Positions 26,010-34,958 of a stretch of DNA of 64,000 bases are shown here, piece after piece; position 1 is the first letter of the stretch; every line of letters starts with the position of its first letter. The position numbers were made by a program, and so were the translations under genes. The DNA is from Tetmemena sp. SeJ-2015 (Eukaryota; Ciliophora; Spirotrichea; Sporadotrichida; Oxytrichidae): positions 1-64,000 of the forward strand of contig JAJKFJ010021654.1 of NCBI GenBank assembly GCA_027382625.1, read 5' to 3'. The notes below the pieces were generated by a model. It was not told the DNA's origin. It saw only the letters and a list, made by a program, of their open reading frames with translations, and made no database searches.

Positions 26010-26848
26010 ATGTCTTCTAACCCCAAAGGAGAAATGATTCCCTTCACAATAGATGAGCCTGAATTTGACGCAAGGACATATGTGGGAAGATTTAAGTCTC
26101 AACTCAAGTCTTGCAATCCTCTCTATGCTTTCTTCACTAACAAGCAAATCACTGAGATATAAACTTTTATAATTTTAAGATGAGGAACATGATTCAAAGA
26201 CAGAAGGATAGAGAACAAGAAAACTTTAAAGCCACTGGAGAAAGGAAAGTCCTAATGAGCTCAGAAGAAATCAAAAAGTTGAGAGTAGCTGAGACTGTTG
26301 TAAAGGCCGCAATTCATCCTGATACTGGAGATTTCATCCCCTGGGTATGTAGACTATCCTCCTTCTTGCCTTGCAACATCCCTATCTCTTAGATATATTT
26401 AAGAGAGAGAATTCGATTTTTCAATGCTTTGATGAATTACGGAAACAGAAACGCAACTTCCCTATACACCACTTAAGACATCCTTCAAAGCTATTCAGTT
26501 GCTGTTGGCTCTTCTATTGTAGTGGCTTTAGGAATTAGAAGGCTACTCTCTGGCTATACAAAACATGCAAAGGGAGCTTAATTGATTTCTATCTCCATAT
26601 ATTTTCAGAATTCTAAAGCAGTGTCCTAAACAGCGAATTCAAGATTTTTCCTTGCCCTCCCTCTTTTCTTCCCACCAGCTATGCTTTACTTAGTTGAGAA
26701 GAAGGGTATGATGCCAAGAAACTTCTATCTCAAAACTTGTCTAGAGGTATTCTTCATAGCTTTCGAGCTCTATCTAGCAGTGCCTTTTGCAATCGCTATT
26801 TACCCCCAGACTGCAACTCTTTCCAGCGATCTAATGGAAAAAGAGTGA
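26010..26848 (+). CDS. SFXN: sideroflexin, odd MDS run (MDSs 1, 3, 5 of a scrambled gene)
   Basis: Sideroflexins are inner-mitochondrial-membrane amino-acid (serine) carriers of about 320 residues. This run holds pieces 1, 3 and 5: 26010-26388 (FTIDEPEFDARTYVGRF, AAIHPDTGDFIPW, RLSSFLPCNIPIS), 26422-26586 (NALMNYGNRNATSLYTTQD, VALGIRRLLSGY) and 26611-26848 (LALPLFFPPAMLYLVEKKG, FYLKTC, FAIAIYPQ). Pieces 2 and 4 lie 1.4 kb downstream (27949-28241). Junction repeats are TCCCTATCTC, CAATGCTTTG, TTAATTGAT and TTCTAAAGC. A conventional 23-nt IES (AGAT, 26155-26177) lies in piece 1. The unscrambled sequence is 972 nt = 324 codons with stop, in frame at every junction and in the family's order. The window shows it only in scrambled form. 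Confidence 0.92.
26155..26177. other. IES, pointer AGAT
   Basis: AGAT at 26155-26158 and 26178-26181. Loss of 23 nt joins NKQITE to MRNMIQRQKD inside the first sideroflexin piece. Confidence 0.8.
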
Positions 26849-27001
26849 AAATATATTCATCCAAGGGAGAGCACATTAGAGAATTTACCTTTAACAAGGG
26901 ACTTTGAATAAGAAGTGTATTTAACTATTTGTATCAAAGAGCGGTAATTTTTAAATTTATTAACTCTCAATGCATTTTTAAACAATGAAAGTAGAATTGA
27001 A

Positions 27002-27592
27002 TTCAAGGATATCACTGGTCCCCTAGGAGAAAAAATTAAGATTCTTGGCCGCTTTCTTTAGCAAGGATTCCTGGAATGTTTTACTCACTCGTTTCTTTGA
27101 TAATGATAGAGTCAGCTCTTGGCATTGAGTGGAAAACTGGAGCCCCTATGGTGGAAATTAGAACTGATGAGATTGGTGAGGCAGGAACCAAGATCTACGA
27201 GTCCTTTGTTAACTATGCCACTTCTCATTTATCATAACATTTCTATTAAGTTTTAAAAATGATTCCACTTCTCTTGAGAAATGCGTCACAGAGCAATTAC
27301 CCGCCGTTCTTGAATCAGCCTCGATGAAGTAGAATACTTCTTCAACATCAAGGCACTTGGAAGAATCCCAGGCTTTATCAAGGCAGCAATTGAGGGATTC
27401 AAGGCTGACCTAAACGAGCTAAAAGACGCGATCATGGAGCTAAAGATGAACATGCCAAAGATTAAGGCAGCAGGCACTACCTGCTCTCAAGCTGACATCT
27501 CTCTACCAGTACCTTGCTACAAGCACATCCACGGACCAATTAAGTACACTCAGGATCAAAGAACTGAGTGGGAAGGCAAAATGCAAGAAAGA
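27002..27592 (+). CDS. MGCGGSK protein, even MDS run (MDSs 2, 4, 6, 8 of a scrambled gene)
   Basis: Four pieces: 27002-27031, 27066-27099, 27111-27313 and 27341-27592. They interleave with the five pieces at 28530-29058 through shared pointers: TTCAAGGATAT, GAGAA, GATT, TTTCTTTG, GTCAGCT, CCGTTCTTGA, TTCAACATCAAGG and AAAATGCAAGAAAGA. Piece 6 carries a normal IES with pointer CCACTTCTC (27218-27264). Visible protein content includes LGIEWKTGAPMVEIRTDEIG, CVTEQLPAVLE and IKALGRIPGFIKAAI, with a Lys/Met-rich helix. Spacers between pieces here are only 34, 11 and 27 nt. Whole assembly: 825 nt, 274 residues plus stop. Confidence 0.88.
27218..27264. other. IES, pointer CCACTTCTC
   Basis: Nine-base repeat at 27218-27226 and 27265-27273. 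Loss of 47 nt joins SFVNYATS to LEKCVTEQLP inside the sixth piece of the scrambled MGCGGSK gene. Confidence 0.85.
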
Positions 27593-27948
27593 TATAGTAA
27601 GAGGAAGATATTTTCTCTTCTCTATTTGAAATAGATTCTGGCCTACTGATTACCCTACAACAGATATGATCGCCGCAGCTCCCGAATGAGTCTCTCCATC
27701 TTCAATAAATTATCTCAACATTCTCTTATTAAAGAACCACTAACCTCGTTTGATATCTCTGACTGTATAATTTCAAATATTCTTATCACATAATAATCTT
27801 TTTAAAAACCTTTTTGCATTTTAACCAGATATAAGCACACCCAACAACCCGATCTATCCAGAACAAATTCATATTTCTTATGATCCTAAATTCGTGGGAC
27901 AATCAATATTGCATATACCTAAAACGGCAAAAAATTAAGATGATAAAT
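27593..27948. other. spacer between scrambled MDS runs
   Basis: 356 bases separating the even run of the MGCGGSK gene from the even run of sideroflexin. No family-like coding signal on either strand. AT-rich, and presumed germline-limited or flank sequence. Confidence 0.5.
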
Positions 27949-28241
27949 TCCCTATCTCCTTTGGATTTATTATAGCAGCACCCACTCCCTTCAATACAAT
28001 TTTCTGGCAGTGGATTAATTAAACTTACAATGCTTTGGACTTATATTGTGTGATATGTATTTATTATATGTATGGTCGATTAATTGATAGTGTATAACTC
28101 AATTAGCAGCTTCTTCGCTTGCTCAACTGCAGGTTATTTGAATGCCTTTTTCATGAGAAGGACTGAACTTGAGAAGGGAATTGACGTCATGGATCCCGAG
28201 GGAAATATAGTTGGCAAGTCTAAAGAAGCAGCTTCTAAAGC
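27949..28241 (+). CDS. SFXN: sideroflexin, even MDS run (MDSs 2 and 4)
   Basis: Piece 2 (27949-28037) encodes FGFIIAAPTPFNTIFWQWIN, the conserved 'FWQW.NQ..NA' stretch missing from the upstream run. Piece 4 (28080-28241) encodes SSFFACSTAGYLNAFFMRRT and DVMDPEGNIVGKSKEAASKA, matching the family's 'N..LMR..EL..GI.V.D..GN..G.S..AA' block. Each end carries a 9-10 bp repeat identical to the matching end in 26010-26848. A 42-nt spacer separates the two pieces. Neither piece makes sense alone. The residual ORF starting inside the spacer is not a gene. Confidence 0.92.
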
Positions 28242-28529
28242 CAACATACAAAATATTTCATTCTTCTCATGAGTATAAAGAGTTCCAAGAACTTAAAAAC
28301 TCCAAGGGAGATTCATGATGAATAAAGACTATTGAAGTAATTATAATGCGGCTTATTAAGGAGTGAGAGATATATTTGAAAGAAATTAAAAAGTAGCTTT
28401 TGGATAATTGATACGTACGTATGAGGTGAGGTGCTGTTTACTTTGGATGAATGGATCTCTAGAAATATTTAATGTGATTCAGGGCTTTAATATAGTACAA
28501 TATCTAAAAGCAAATACAAATAAACAAAA

Positions 28530-29058
28530 ATGGGTTGTGGAGGCAGCAAAGGAAAATCAGATGCTGAGCCAGAGATGGCTGAGGTCAACTTCAAGCCTGT
28601 AGGTGTGCAATCTATGGACAATTTCTTCGACAAATGCAAAGAGGTCCTCGATACTTTCAAGGATATATAACGTTATAATCATTTTCATAGATTTAAGAGA
28701 GAACAAAAAGATGCCTTCTACGAGGCAACTGGTTTCTATGAAGTTCCAGGCGCTGAGATTAAGCAAGCAACTTAGAAGATATTCAGAAATTTCTTTGGTC
28801 AAGGGAGACATGTCAGCTATAATTAATGATATCAATTTCCCCGTTCTTGAGTCTGCATAAGGACTCCCAGGACAGGCTGAAGATGCAAAGAACAACGCTG
28901 AAAGCGAATTCAATGATCTTGACTTGCTCAAGAAAGGTAAAGCCCTCCTTGCAGTTGCTTTCAACATCAAGGTTTTTGTAAACAAAAATAGTAAAATGCA
29001 AGAAAGAGCTGATAGACTTGGCATCAGATTCTGTAATTTAATTACTCTAGCTTAATGA
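28530..29058 (+). CDS. MGCGGSK protein, odd MDS run (MDSs 1, 3, 5, 7, 9)
   Basis: Pieces: 28530-28666, 28699-28760, 28790-28818, 28841-28972 and 28993-29058. Piece 1 starts MGCGGSKGKSDAEPEM, a classic N-myristoylation plus adjacent-Cys palmitoylation signature, so membrane tethering is likely. Piece 5 is only 29 nt including both pointers and supplies VKGDMSA. Piece 9 ends ERADRLGIRFCNLITLAQ then TGA. The assembled product is 274 residues, mostly helical, with two similar IPG-containing segments (AEIPGMFYSL and GRIPGFIKAA). I do not recognise the family. Spacers between pieces are 32, 29, 22 and 20 nt. Confidence 0.88.
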
Positions 29059-29075
29059 GAAAGGAAAAATTGGTA

Positions 29076-30421
29076 TCACTTAAATAATTCATTTTTTAAT
29101 CTCAATTCTCTCACTGAAGGCTGCAAATATTCCTTGCTTTTTAGTATTTCTGCTACAGTGTTTGCTGCCTCTTGCTCAGATATCAAAGCGCTCTATTTAG
29201 TTGGGACGTTAGAGCTATTCAGTTAGTCAAAGTTTGAATCTGAACCAGGCGATCTCCCTTCTATTTGAAAAATCTTGCCCTTTTTAACTTGATAGAAGCC
29301 TTCATCGTGATTCATGTTATTTTACTCGAACCCAATCGTATTATTAAAGTTAGAATCGTACCCTCCCCCACTCTTTATACTATTCATTGACTTTCTAAAG
29401 CCCATGTATTTTTGAGTATCTCCTTCTCATTAAAGAGACCATCTCTATTCAAGTCAGACACTATCATCTTGTCAAGCTCAGAAATAAGTTAACTCCTTTA
29501 CTTGCTCTCTTCATCATTTATAATCTCCAAATGAGGCTTGACCCTTTTAGAGTTTGAGGTCACCTAATTTTAATTAACAAGAGGAGGTAGATGAAATGAC
29601 TTGTTAATGAGCCTTTAGTTTTCATGCATTGATTCTTGTGATTTGAGGTGCTCGATGCTACTTTCTTCCTCTACTATGGCTCCTTACCCCTTAATCAAGT
29701 CTACTTCCTTCTGCTTAAATTCAAAGTTCTTGGAGGGGCTACATTTATCTCTCATTATCTTCATAATTGAAAGGTCTGTGGCAAGAAGCTTTTGAGGGAT
29801 GAGGGAAGGCAGTACTTAAAAGTTATTGAAGTCCAAAGCGAGTTAGTATGGCATCTTTTCATGAGTGTTCTGGACTGTGGGATCAAACTCATCGATTTGA
29901 GTCAAGGCTGTTATGATACTTTCATCGTCCACGATAGCACTGGTATGCAAAATTGAGTTCCCAAGCTAAATAAATGTAGTTAAGTTAGACATCAATAAGA
30001 GGTCTTAAATTTTTGAAACTTACTCTATCAGTCTTTTTGAATGTCTCAAGTAGTTTATGAGTCTATAAGAATCAATCAGTATCATGAAAATATTTCAATT
30101 TCATCTTTAAGATAAAGATAACCTTACCTGATCATTCATGAGATCAGGGCCTTTCCTCATCTTTTTGACACTCTTAGGAGATTAAGACTGCGCTGCCTGA
30201 TTTTTGAAGTTTGATTCTCTAAAACGTTTTATGGTATTTATCTTTTACAATTAAGACCTTGCAATCTTTTTGACACTCTCAGATTCTGCTACTTGTTGAG
30301 ATGGAAGATGGCTATTGAAACTAGGTCCTTAAGCATTTTAAGTATATAAGCCTTTATCCGCAAGAAGGTCGATCTTAGAGACTTCTGGATCTTAGTTTTC
30401 TAAGCCGGCATCTTCAGCCAT
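29076..30421 (-). CDS. EF-hand-like protein, minus strand
   Basis: Starts at ATG 30421-30419 (MAEDAGLENQDPEVSK) and ends at TGA 29078-29076. Two introns are clear on the minus strand (GTAAGG..ATAG after LMNDQ; GTAAGT..TTAG after KKTDR). The N-terminal part is basic and disordered. Later, SDLNRDGLFNEKEI fits a single EF-hand loop (D-x-N-x-D-G-x-F-x-x-x-E), suggesting Ca2+ binding. A frame change just after it is probably an insert, beyond which SIKSGGGYDSNFNNTIGF leads into the C-terminus. No enzyme domain is seen. Confidence 0.6.
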
Positions 30422-30458
30422 CTATTCTCAAAATGAAAATGTGGATATACATTTTCAA

Positions 30459-30872
30459 TCATAATTTTTAGGTTTACAGATTGATTGGTCGTTAAAACTA
30501 TCTAGCTGAATTGATCTTATCCATGACATGTTGAATAAAGCCATAGTTCTTGCAGTAAATTAAAAGAAAAAATTTAAATGGCCCATTAGAGAAACGTCAT
30601 TTCTAACTATAGTTACTCTTTAAACTTCTTTATGAAGTGATACATTAAAAGAAAAAATATCCTTTTTTTTAAAGAAACATTAGTGAAGCGAGCAGTATAG
30701 ATGGCATGGTGATTGAGTATTAGCTCATAGGTGTCTTCATCTCTAGCTGTCTGAATTAAATCCTGCAGTTCTAATCTGTCTTTCTATTCAAACCAGAGTT
30801 GAAAGACTTGCAAAATAGGATTAAATTTACATTTATTTTTCTGAGTTTTATTTTAGAGTTGTCGCTGCCCAT
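30459..30872 (-). CDS. small unidentified protein, minus strand
   Basis: ATG 30872-30870 opens MGSDNSK. After a frame change comes a convincing stretch (QVFQLWFEQKDRLELQDLIQ, ARDEDTYELILNHHAIY). A 15-bp direct repeat ATTAAAAGAAAAAAT at 30559-30573 and 30644-30658 flanks an 85-nt insert. Removing it continues the frame through KNYGFIQHVMDKINSARQF to TGA 30461-30459. About 110-120 residues; no family recognised. The MGSDNSK start could be myristoylated. Confidence 0.5.
30559..30643. other. IES candidate, 15-bp AT-rich pointer ATTAAAAGAAAAAAT
   Basis: Exact 15-bp repeats at 30559-30573 and 30644-30658. Excision of 85 nt fits the minus-strand frame. The low complexity of the repeat makes chance more likely than for other long pointers. 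Confidence 0.5.
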
Positions 30873-31093
30873 GTTTCAGATAAAATAGTTTTAATTACAG
30901 AAAGTCAGATAGTATAAATTCACTCACTCTCTTTAATATTTAATCTGAATCTTAAATTTTGGCAATTGAATAATTACTTTTATGCTCAAATAAACTGTTT
31001 CAAAAGATTTTATTGTTGGCATATAAAGTAATGAATCGATTTAATTAATGTATTGTTAAATTTAAAATCAATAGCATATGAATAATCTTAGAT

Positions 31094-32163
31094 TCAATAG
31101 TTATAGATTAACACTAACTTTTAAGGCTGGCAAGGTTCTCTGCACTAGGGGCATTCTTACTTTACTTTAAGACTCATCTAAATGCAATCCCAACAAAATA
31201 AGTGCCCGCATATCGTAGCTGTAGTATTTACTCTACCCCCATAGCACAGACTGCACTGATTTTCCTCCTCTTTCACCTCTTCCTATTCATCTTACTCATT
31301 ATATTAAATGATCATCTACATTAAGAAAACAAAATTCTCATTCTCTTCTTTGACTTCTTATTCTCCATCTTCCTTGTCTAACTCATCCTCCTGTGGATTG
31401 CTCTTGAGTATTTCTCTTCTCTCCTTGTTCTTAATTCTCTGAATAATCCGCTACTTTATCTAATAGCTGGAGTAGAAGGCTTTGGCTACCCTGTATCCGA
31501 ATATTGCAAACTGAATTACAAAAGCAAGCATGATGAATCTGCCTGGGTTTATGTAATTGATCTAGTGGTCTGCCTCCTGCCCAGGCACATACTTGTATCT
31601 TATTCTCAGCAGTCTCTTTGACACCTCATAGTATTTATAAATTGAGATCATAAAAATGAATGCATTATTTTAAGTTTTATTTCCCCCAAAGGAAAAAGAG
31701 GGAGAGGTAAATTTGGTCAAACTACTTTACGAATGAGTGAAATGCGCCTGGCAATAAGTTCAAAAGCTGCACTTTCAAAATACTCCTATAGTTTATCTAA
31801 ACTCCTTTGGCTTTTATTTCTTCGCGCAATTTCTCATTCTTTAAGGATAGAAAAGTTATCCATGAAAATATAGATTTATAAAATTAAGTTTGCAGAGGGA
31901 AGTCCACTTTCTTAAGCAGTTTACTTAGAAGGAAGGGGCCAAACACTTTTAGCAAGATGTCTATAGTTCTTTTTAAGAGTCCAGGGAATTCGTGTGTTTT
32001 CTGACAGACAGGGACAATAGAGCAGTACTCCTCGCCTAAGGTTTATCTCCCTATCAGAGTGGTTAAAAGATAGTAGGTCAATCAAATCACATATATTAAA
32101 ATCAGATTCGATAATTAAATATGTCAAGTCAGAGGTCATCTTAATCTCAGAGTCATAACACAT
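31094..32163 (-). CDS. PEX10: peroxisomal E3 ligase PEX10 (RING peroxin)
   Basis: PEX10 ubiquitinates the import receptor PEX5 at the peroxisomal membrane. The C-terminal C3HC4 RING is clear on the minus strand at about 31130-31260: CSLC, then CGHLFCWDC, then CPQC. The TATICGHLFCW form is characteristic of PEX10. Upstream comes the conserved N-terminal type block (LGEEYCSIVPVCQKTHEFPG, LLKRTIDILLKVFGPFLL), a membrane-associated part (RFIMLAFVIQFAIFGYRV) and an acidic linker. Frame changes near 32045, 31640-31850 and 31300 show inserts that I did not define. The start is uncertain between ATGs at 32163 and 32139. TGA is at 31096-31094. Confidence 0.8.
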
Positions 32164-32585
32164 AGAATAAAATATATAAAGAGTGAGAATAGAGAAAAAT
32201 AAATAAGAAAGAATATTAAAGGAAATGATCTAGGATTTGTTAAAAGTTTTACTTAAATGTATACTTCAATAAAATATAATTACCTTATTTTCTAAAAGAG
32301 TCATACTTCATTATGGTTCGGTAGTTGATCATAGTTTCTAAGGATTCTAGAATCATGAATCGCAATAGTTGCTTATACTCTTTACAAATTAAACAATAAA
32401 TACAATTAAATATATATCCTTTCTATACTTTTAAATTAATTTAATTTAGTTATGATTACTCTTCGTCTCTTTGATAGGAACGCATAATTTCTGGCTACTT
32501 AGAATAAATCCTTTCTTTTTCATTCCCAATCATTTTTTGTTTTACTTTAATTATCAATGCTCTTTTTTGTTTAAATTTAGCCTCT
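32164..32585. other. AT-rich intergenic region between divergent genes
   Basis: Separates the PEX10 start from the start of the next plus-strand gene. No coding signal, RNA gene or repeat seen. Likely holds both 5' flanks. Confidence 0.5.
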
Positions 32586-34358
32586 ATGAATAATAAATGT
32601 CAGACGACCTCAAGAAAAGAAGTAATTAAATTAATTGTTATTATTGCTGTGTGTGTGATGTCGATGTCGACTTCTACTTCCACTAAAGACGAGACTCCTG
32701 AGAGCTCCCCCGCCATTAACAAGGTTTCCATTGAGAAAAAGAAAATCAAGGTCCTCAAAACTGCCCTCAAATAAGAAAGACTCCAGAAACAATAAGCTAA
32801 AACTTTTTATGCATGTGTGTGTATTCTCTTATTTTTACAATAATATTTTGTTTTGTCTTTCATTATAAGTTGAGTAAGAGATGATGCAGGCTTAGAAGCA
32901 AATAGAGATGTTAAAGCAAAAACTGTGTGATGAGGTAAGGACTTCGCACAATTTCTAAATATCCATTAGTCTACTTCTACTATATCTCATTTTATTCACT
33001 CTTATTATAGGAGTAAAAATACCTCAAGTTATACCAAGAGAACATGAATCTATAAGAGGCCTTGGTCAGGGAATCTAAGAACGCAACACAAACCAAGACT
33101 AAAGCCTCTGCTCCTAAGCCTCCGGTTTTATTTGGAAGCACGCCCGTGAATAAGAAGCAAAGTGACAATTCAATATTGAATGAGGCAGCTACGCCCACAG
33201 ATAAAAATGCAAAAGCCACTTCTGGAGCAAAGGGCGATGCTTATGAAATGCTACTTCAGAAGTAAAAGTCTCTCGAGGAATTCCTTAAGCAAACTTTTAA
33301 TAAAAGTGTATGTCAGTAATTATAGTCTAAATTTTTCAAAGAGAGGATGACTTCATTATGATGTTGAAGAAATACGAGGACTAATCAATAGAGCTTGGGA
33401 CCATGAAGAGGCAATACGAACAACGACTTGCAGAAATAATAAGTGAAAGGAATGAATACAGCTAACTTCTTCAACAAAAGGATCAGGATATAGAAATTCT
33501 AAAACGATAAAAAGATGAAGAGGTTCAATATCATGCTTTTAAGACTTAACCTTCTCTAATATATTCTACTTATTTAGCTAATAAATAAAAGCAGATAATG
33601 AAACTGAAAGAGTGAGGCTGAAGGAGGAGATAAACATGCTAATTGATGAAAAGAACTTCCACATGGATCGCAACCTGAAAATAGAGGAGACTATAGATGA
33701 AAAGAACGAGGAGATAAATCGTCTAGAAAAAGAACTACAGAGGAGGATGGACGAAATAAACTTGAGGAAGGAAGTTATTGACTCCATGTCTAAAAGTCTG
33801 CTCAAGCATGAGAACGATTCAGCGTAGTTAGCTCAAACTCTTGTGATGCTTAAAAATTAAATCATGGACCACAAAGTTGGAGAGGCTGTGAAGAGGAAAT
33901 ACGCTGGAGTTAAAACTCACAAACTCAAGAATATACCGGTGACTGTAAGTTTTGCTCTTATCGAGAATCTAAATCTCTTATAGATAGAGTTCATAGAGTA
34001 GAAGGATGACTATTTTTTAACCATAGAGGGGAAGAATTATTCGCTCAATTTGAACTTTGAGCTCATAGACTCATTCACTGAGAATAAGGAGAATAAACTA
34101 TAGCTAAACTACTTCCAACCTAATACAGAATCCCCAGGTGCAAAGATGAAAAAGATGACTGAGGTCTTTGAGTGCTGTGAAAACGAGGAAATCATTAAAG
34201 TCTTTAAGAACATTAGCAGATCTATTGAGATGGATGATAAAAGGCAATTTATGAGAAGATCTCAATCTTTCTTGATATAACCATAGCCGATGCTTCAAAA
34301 ATCAGCATCATTTAGTCCGGTGAAAAAAAGCAGGCAGTCTGCAATCTCTCATTTTTGA
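32586..34358 (+). CDS. coiled-coil protein
   Basis: Coding from ATG 32586 or, more likely, the in-frame ATG at 32658 (MSMSTSTSTKDETPESSP) to TGA 34356-34358. A Ser/Thr-rich start is followed by coiled coil (MMQAQKQIEMLKQKLCDE; QKDQDIEILKRQKDEEVQ; EEINMLIDEKNFHMDRNLKI), a Pro/Ala-rich basic linker (KTKASAPKPPVLFG) and an ordered-looking C-terminal part (DDYFLTIEGKNYSLNLNFEL), ending SRQSAISHF. Introns GTAAGG..ATAG after KLCDE and GTAAGT..ATAG after NIPVT give clean joins. Inserts at about 32800-32870 and 33550-33595 remain loosely placed. Cytoskeletal role inferred only from composition. Confidence 0.65.
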
Positions 34359-34878
34359 AAGTAAAATCTAAGTAATATAGATCTATATATATTGCAATTT
34401 ATTTGAGTATGAAATTTGTGTGAATCTTTCTTAACTTTACTTAATAAGAAAACTCATTTGCAAATCTTTAATCAGTATCAGATTTAAGATTATGATTTGA
34501 AAAGTTTCACTCTCTTAATTGTTAGTAGAGATAGTTATTGCAAATTAAATTTAATTTTTTCTCTCCAATATATGCATTTCAATTTAAAATAGTATCTTAT
34601 AGGTTACGATTGTCGTTAATTAGGTAGGTTGTAGAAAGCAGAGATAAATGAATGCAAGTGATAAGATATATGAATAAAGCTCAAGGAACTCTTGGAGGAA
34701 GTGAAAGTCAACTCCATGTTTGTTTGTTTTTTTAATTAGAGATCTTAATTATTCTAAGTCGAGGTGGCAGCCACCTATAATTAAAAAGTGGTTGATTAAT
34801 TTTTAAGACATTGGAGTTGCTGGCGATTAATTTTTAATGTGATCAGAGTTGGAAGAGTGATTGGACTTTAATTAAGAA
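34359..34878. other. non-coding stretch upstream of a hairpin
   Basis: No coding signal found. AT-rich with scattered TTAATTTTTAA words, of which two copies lie near 34790 and 34828. Ends at the 13-bp palindrome described separately. Confidence 0.5.
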
Positions 34879-34958
34879 TTCACTGACTCGTCTTCTGGCA
34901 CTAGTGCTGTACTACTACTACTACTACTACTCCCCCCCTCATAAAACGAGTCAGTGAA
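34879..34958. repeat. inverted repeat with ACT/TAC microsatellite loop
   Basis: Arms TTCACTGACTCGT (34879-34891) and ACGAGTCAGTGAA (34946-34958) are perfect 13-bp complements. The 54-nt loop holds about eight ACT units and a run of seven C. It lies at the 3' end of a minus-strand reading frame. Confidence 0.8.

Noticed and set aside
28084..28272. Stand-alone small protein starting MIVYNSISSFFACST.
   Set aside because: It is sideroflexin MDS 4 plus spacer; its first residues come from the pointer and spacer.
26010..29058. Sideroflexin and MGCGGSK fragments as pseudogenes.
   Set aside because: All junctions have exact pointers in phase, no piece is missing or duplicated, and total lengths are whole codons.
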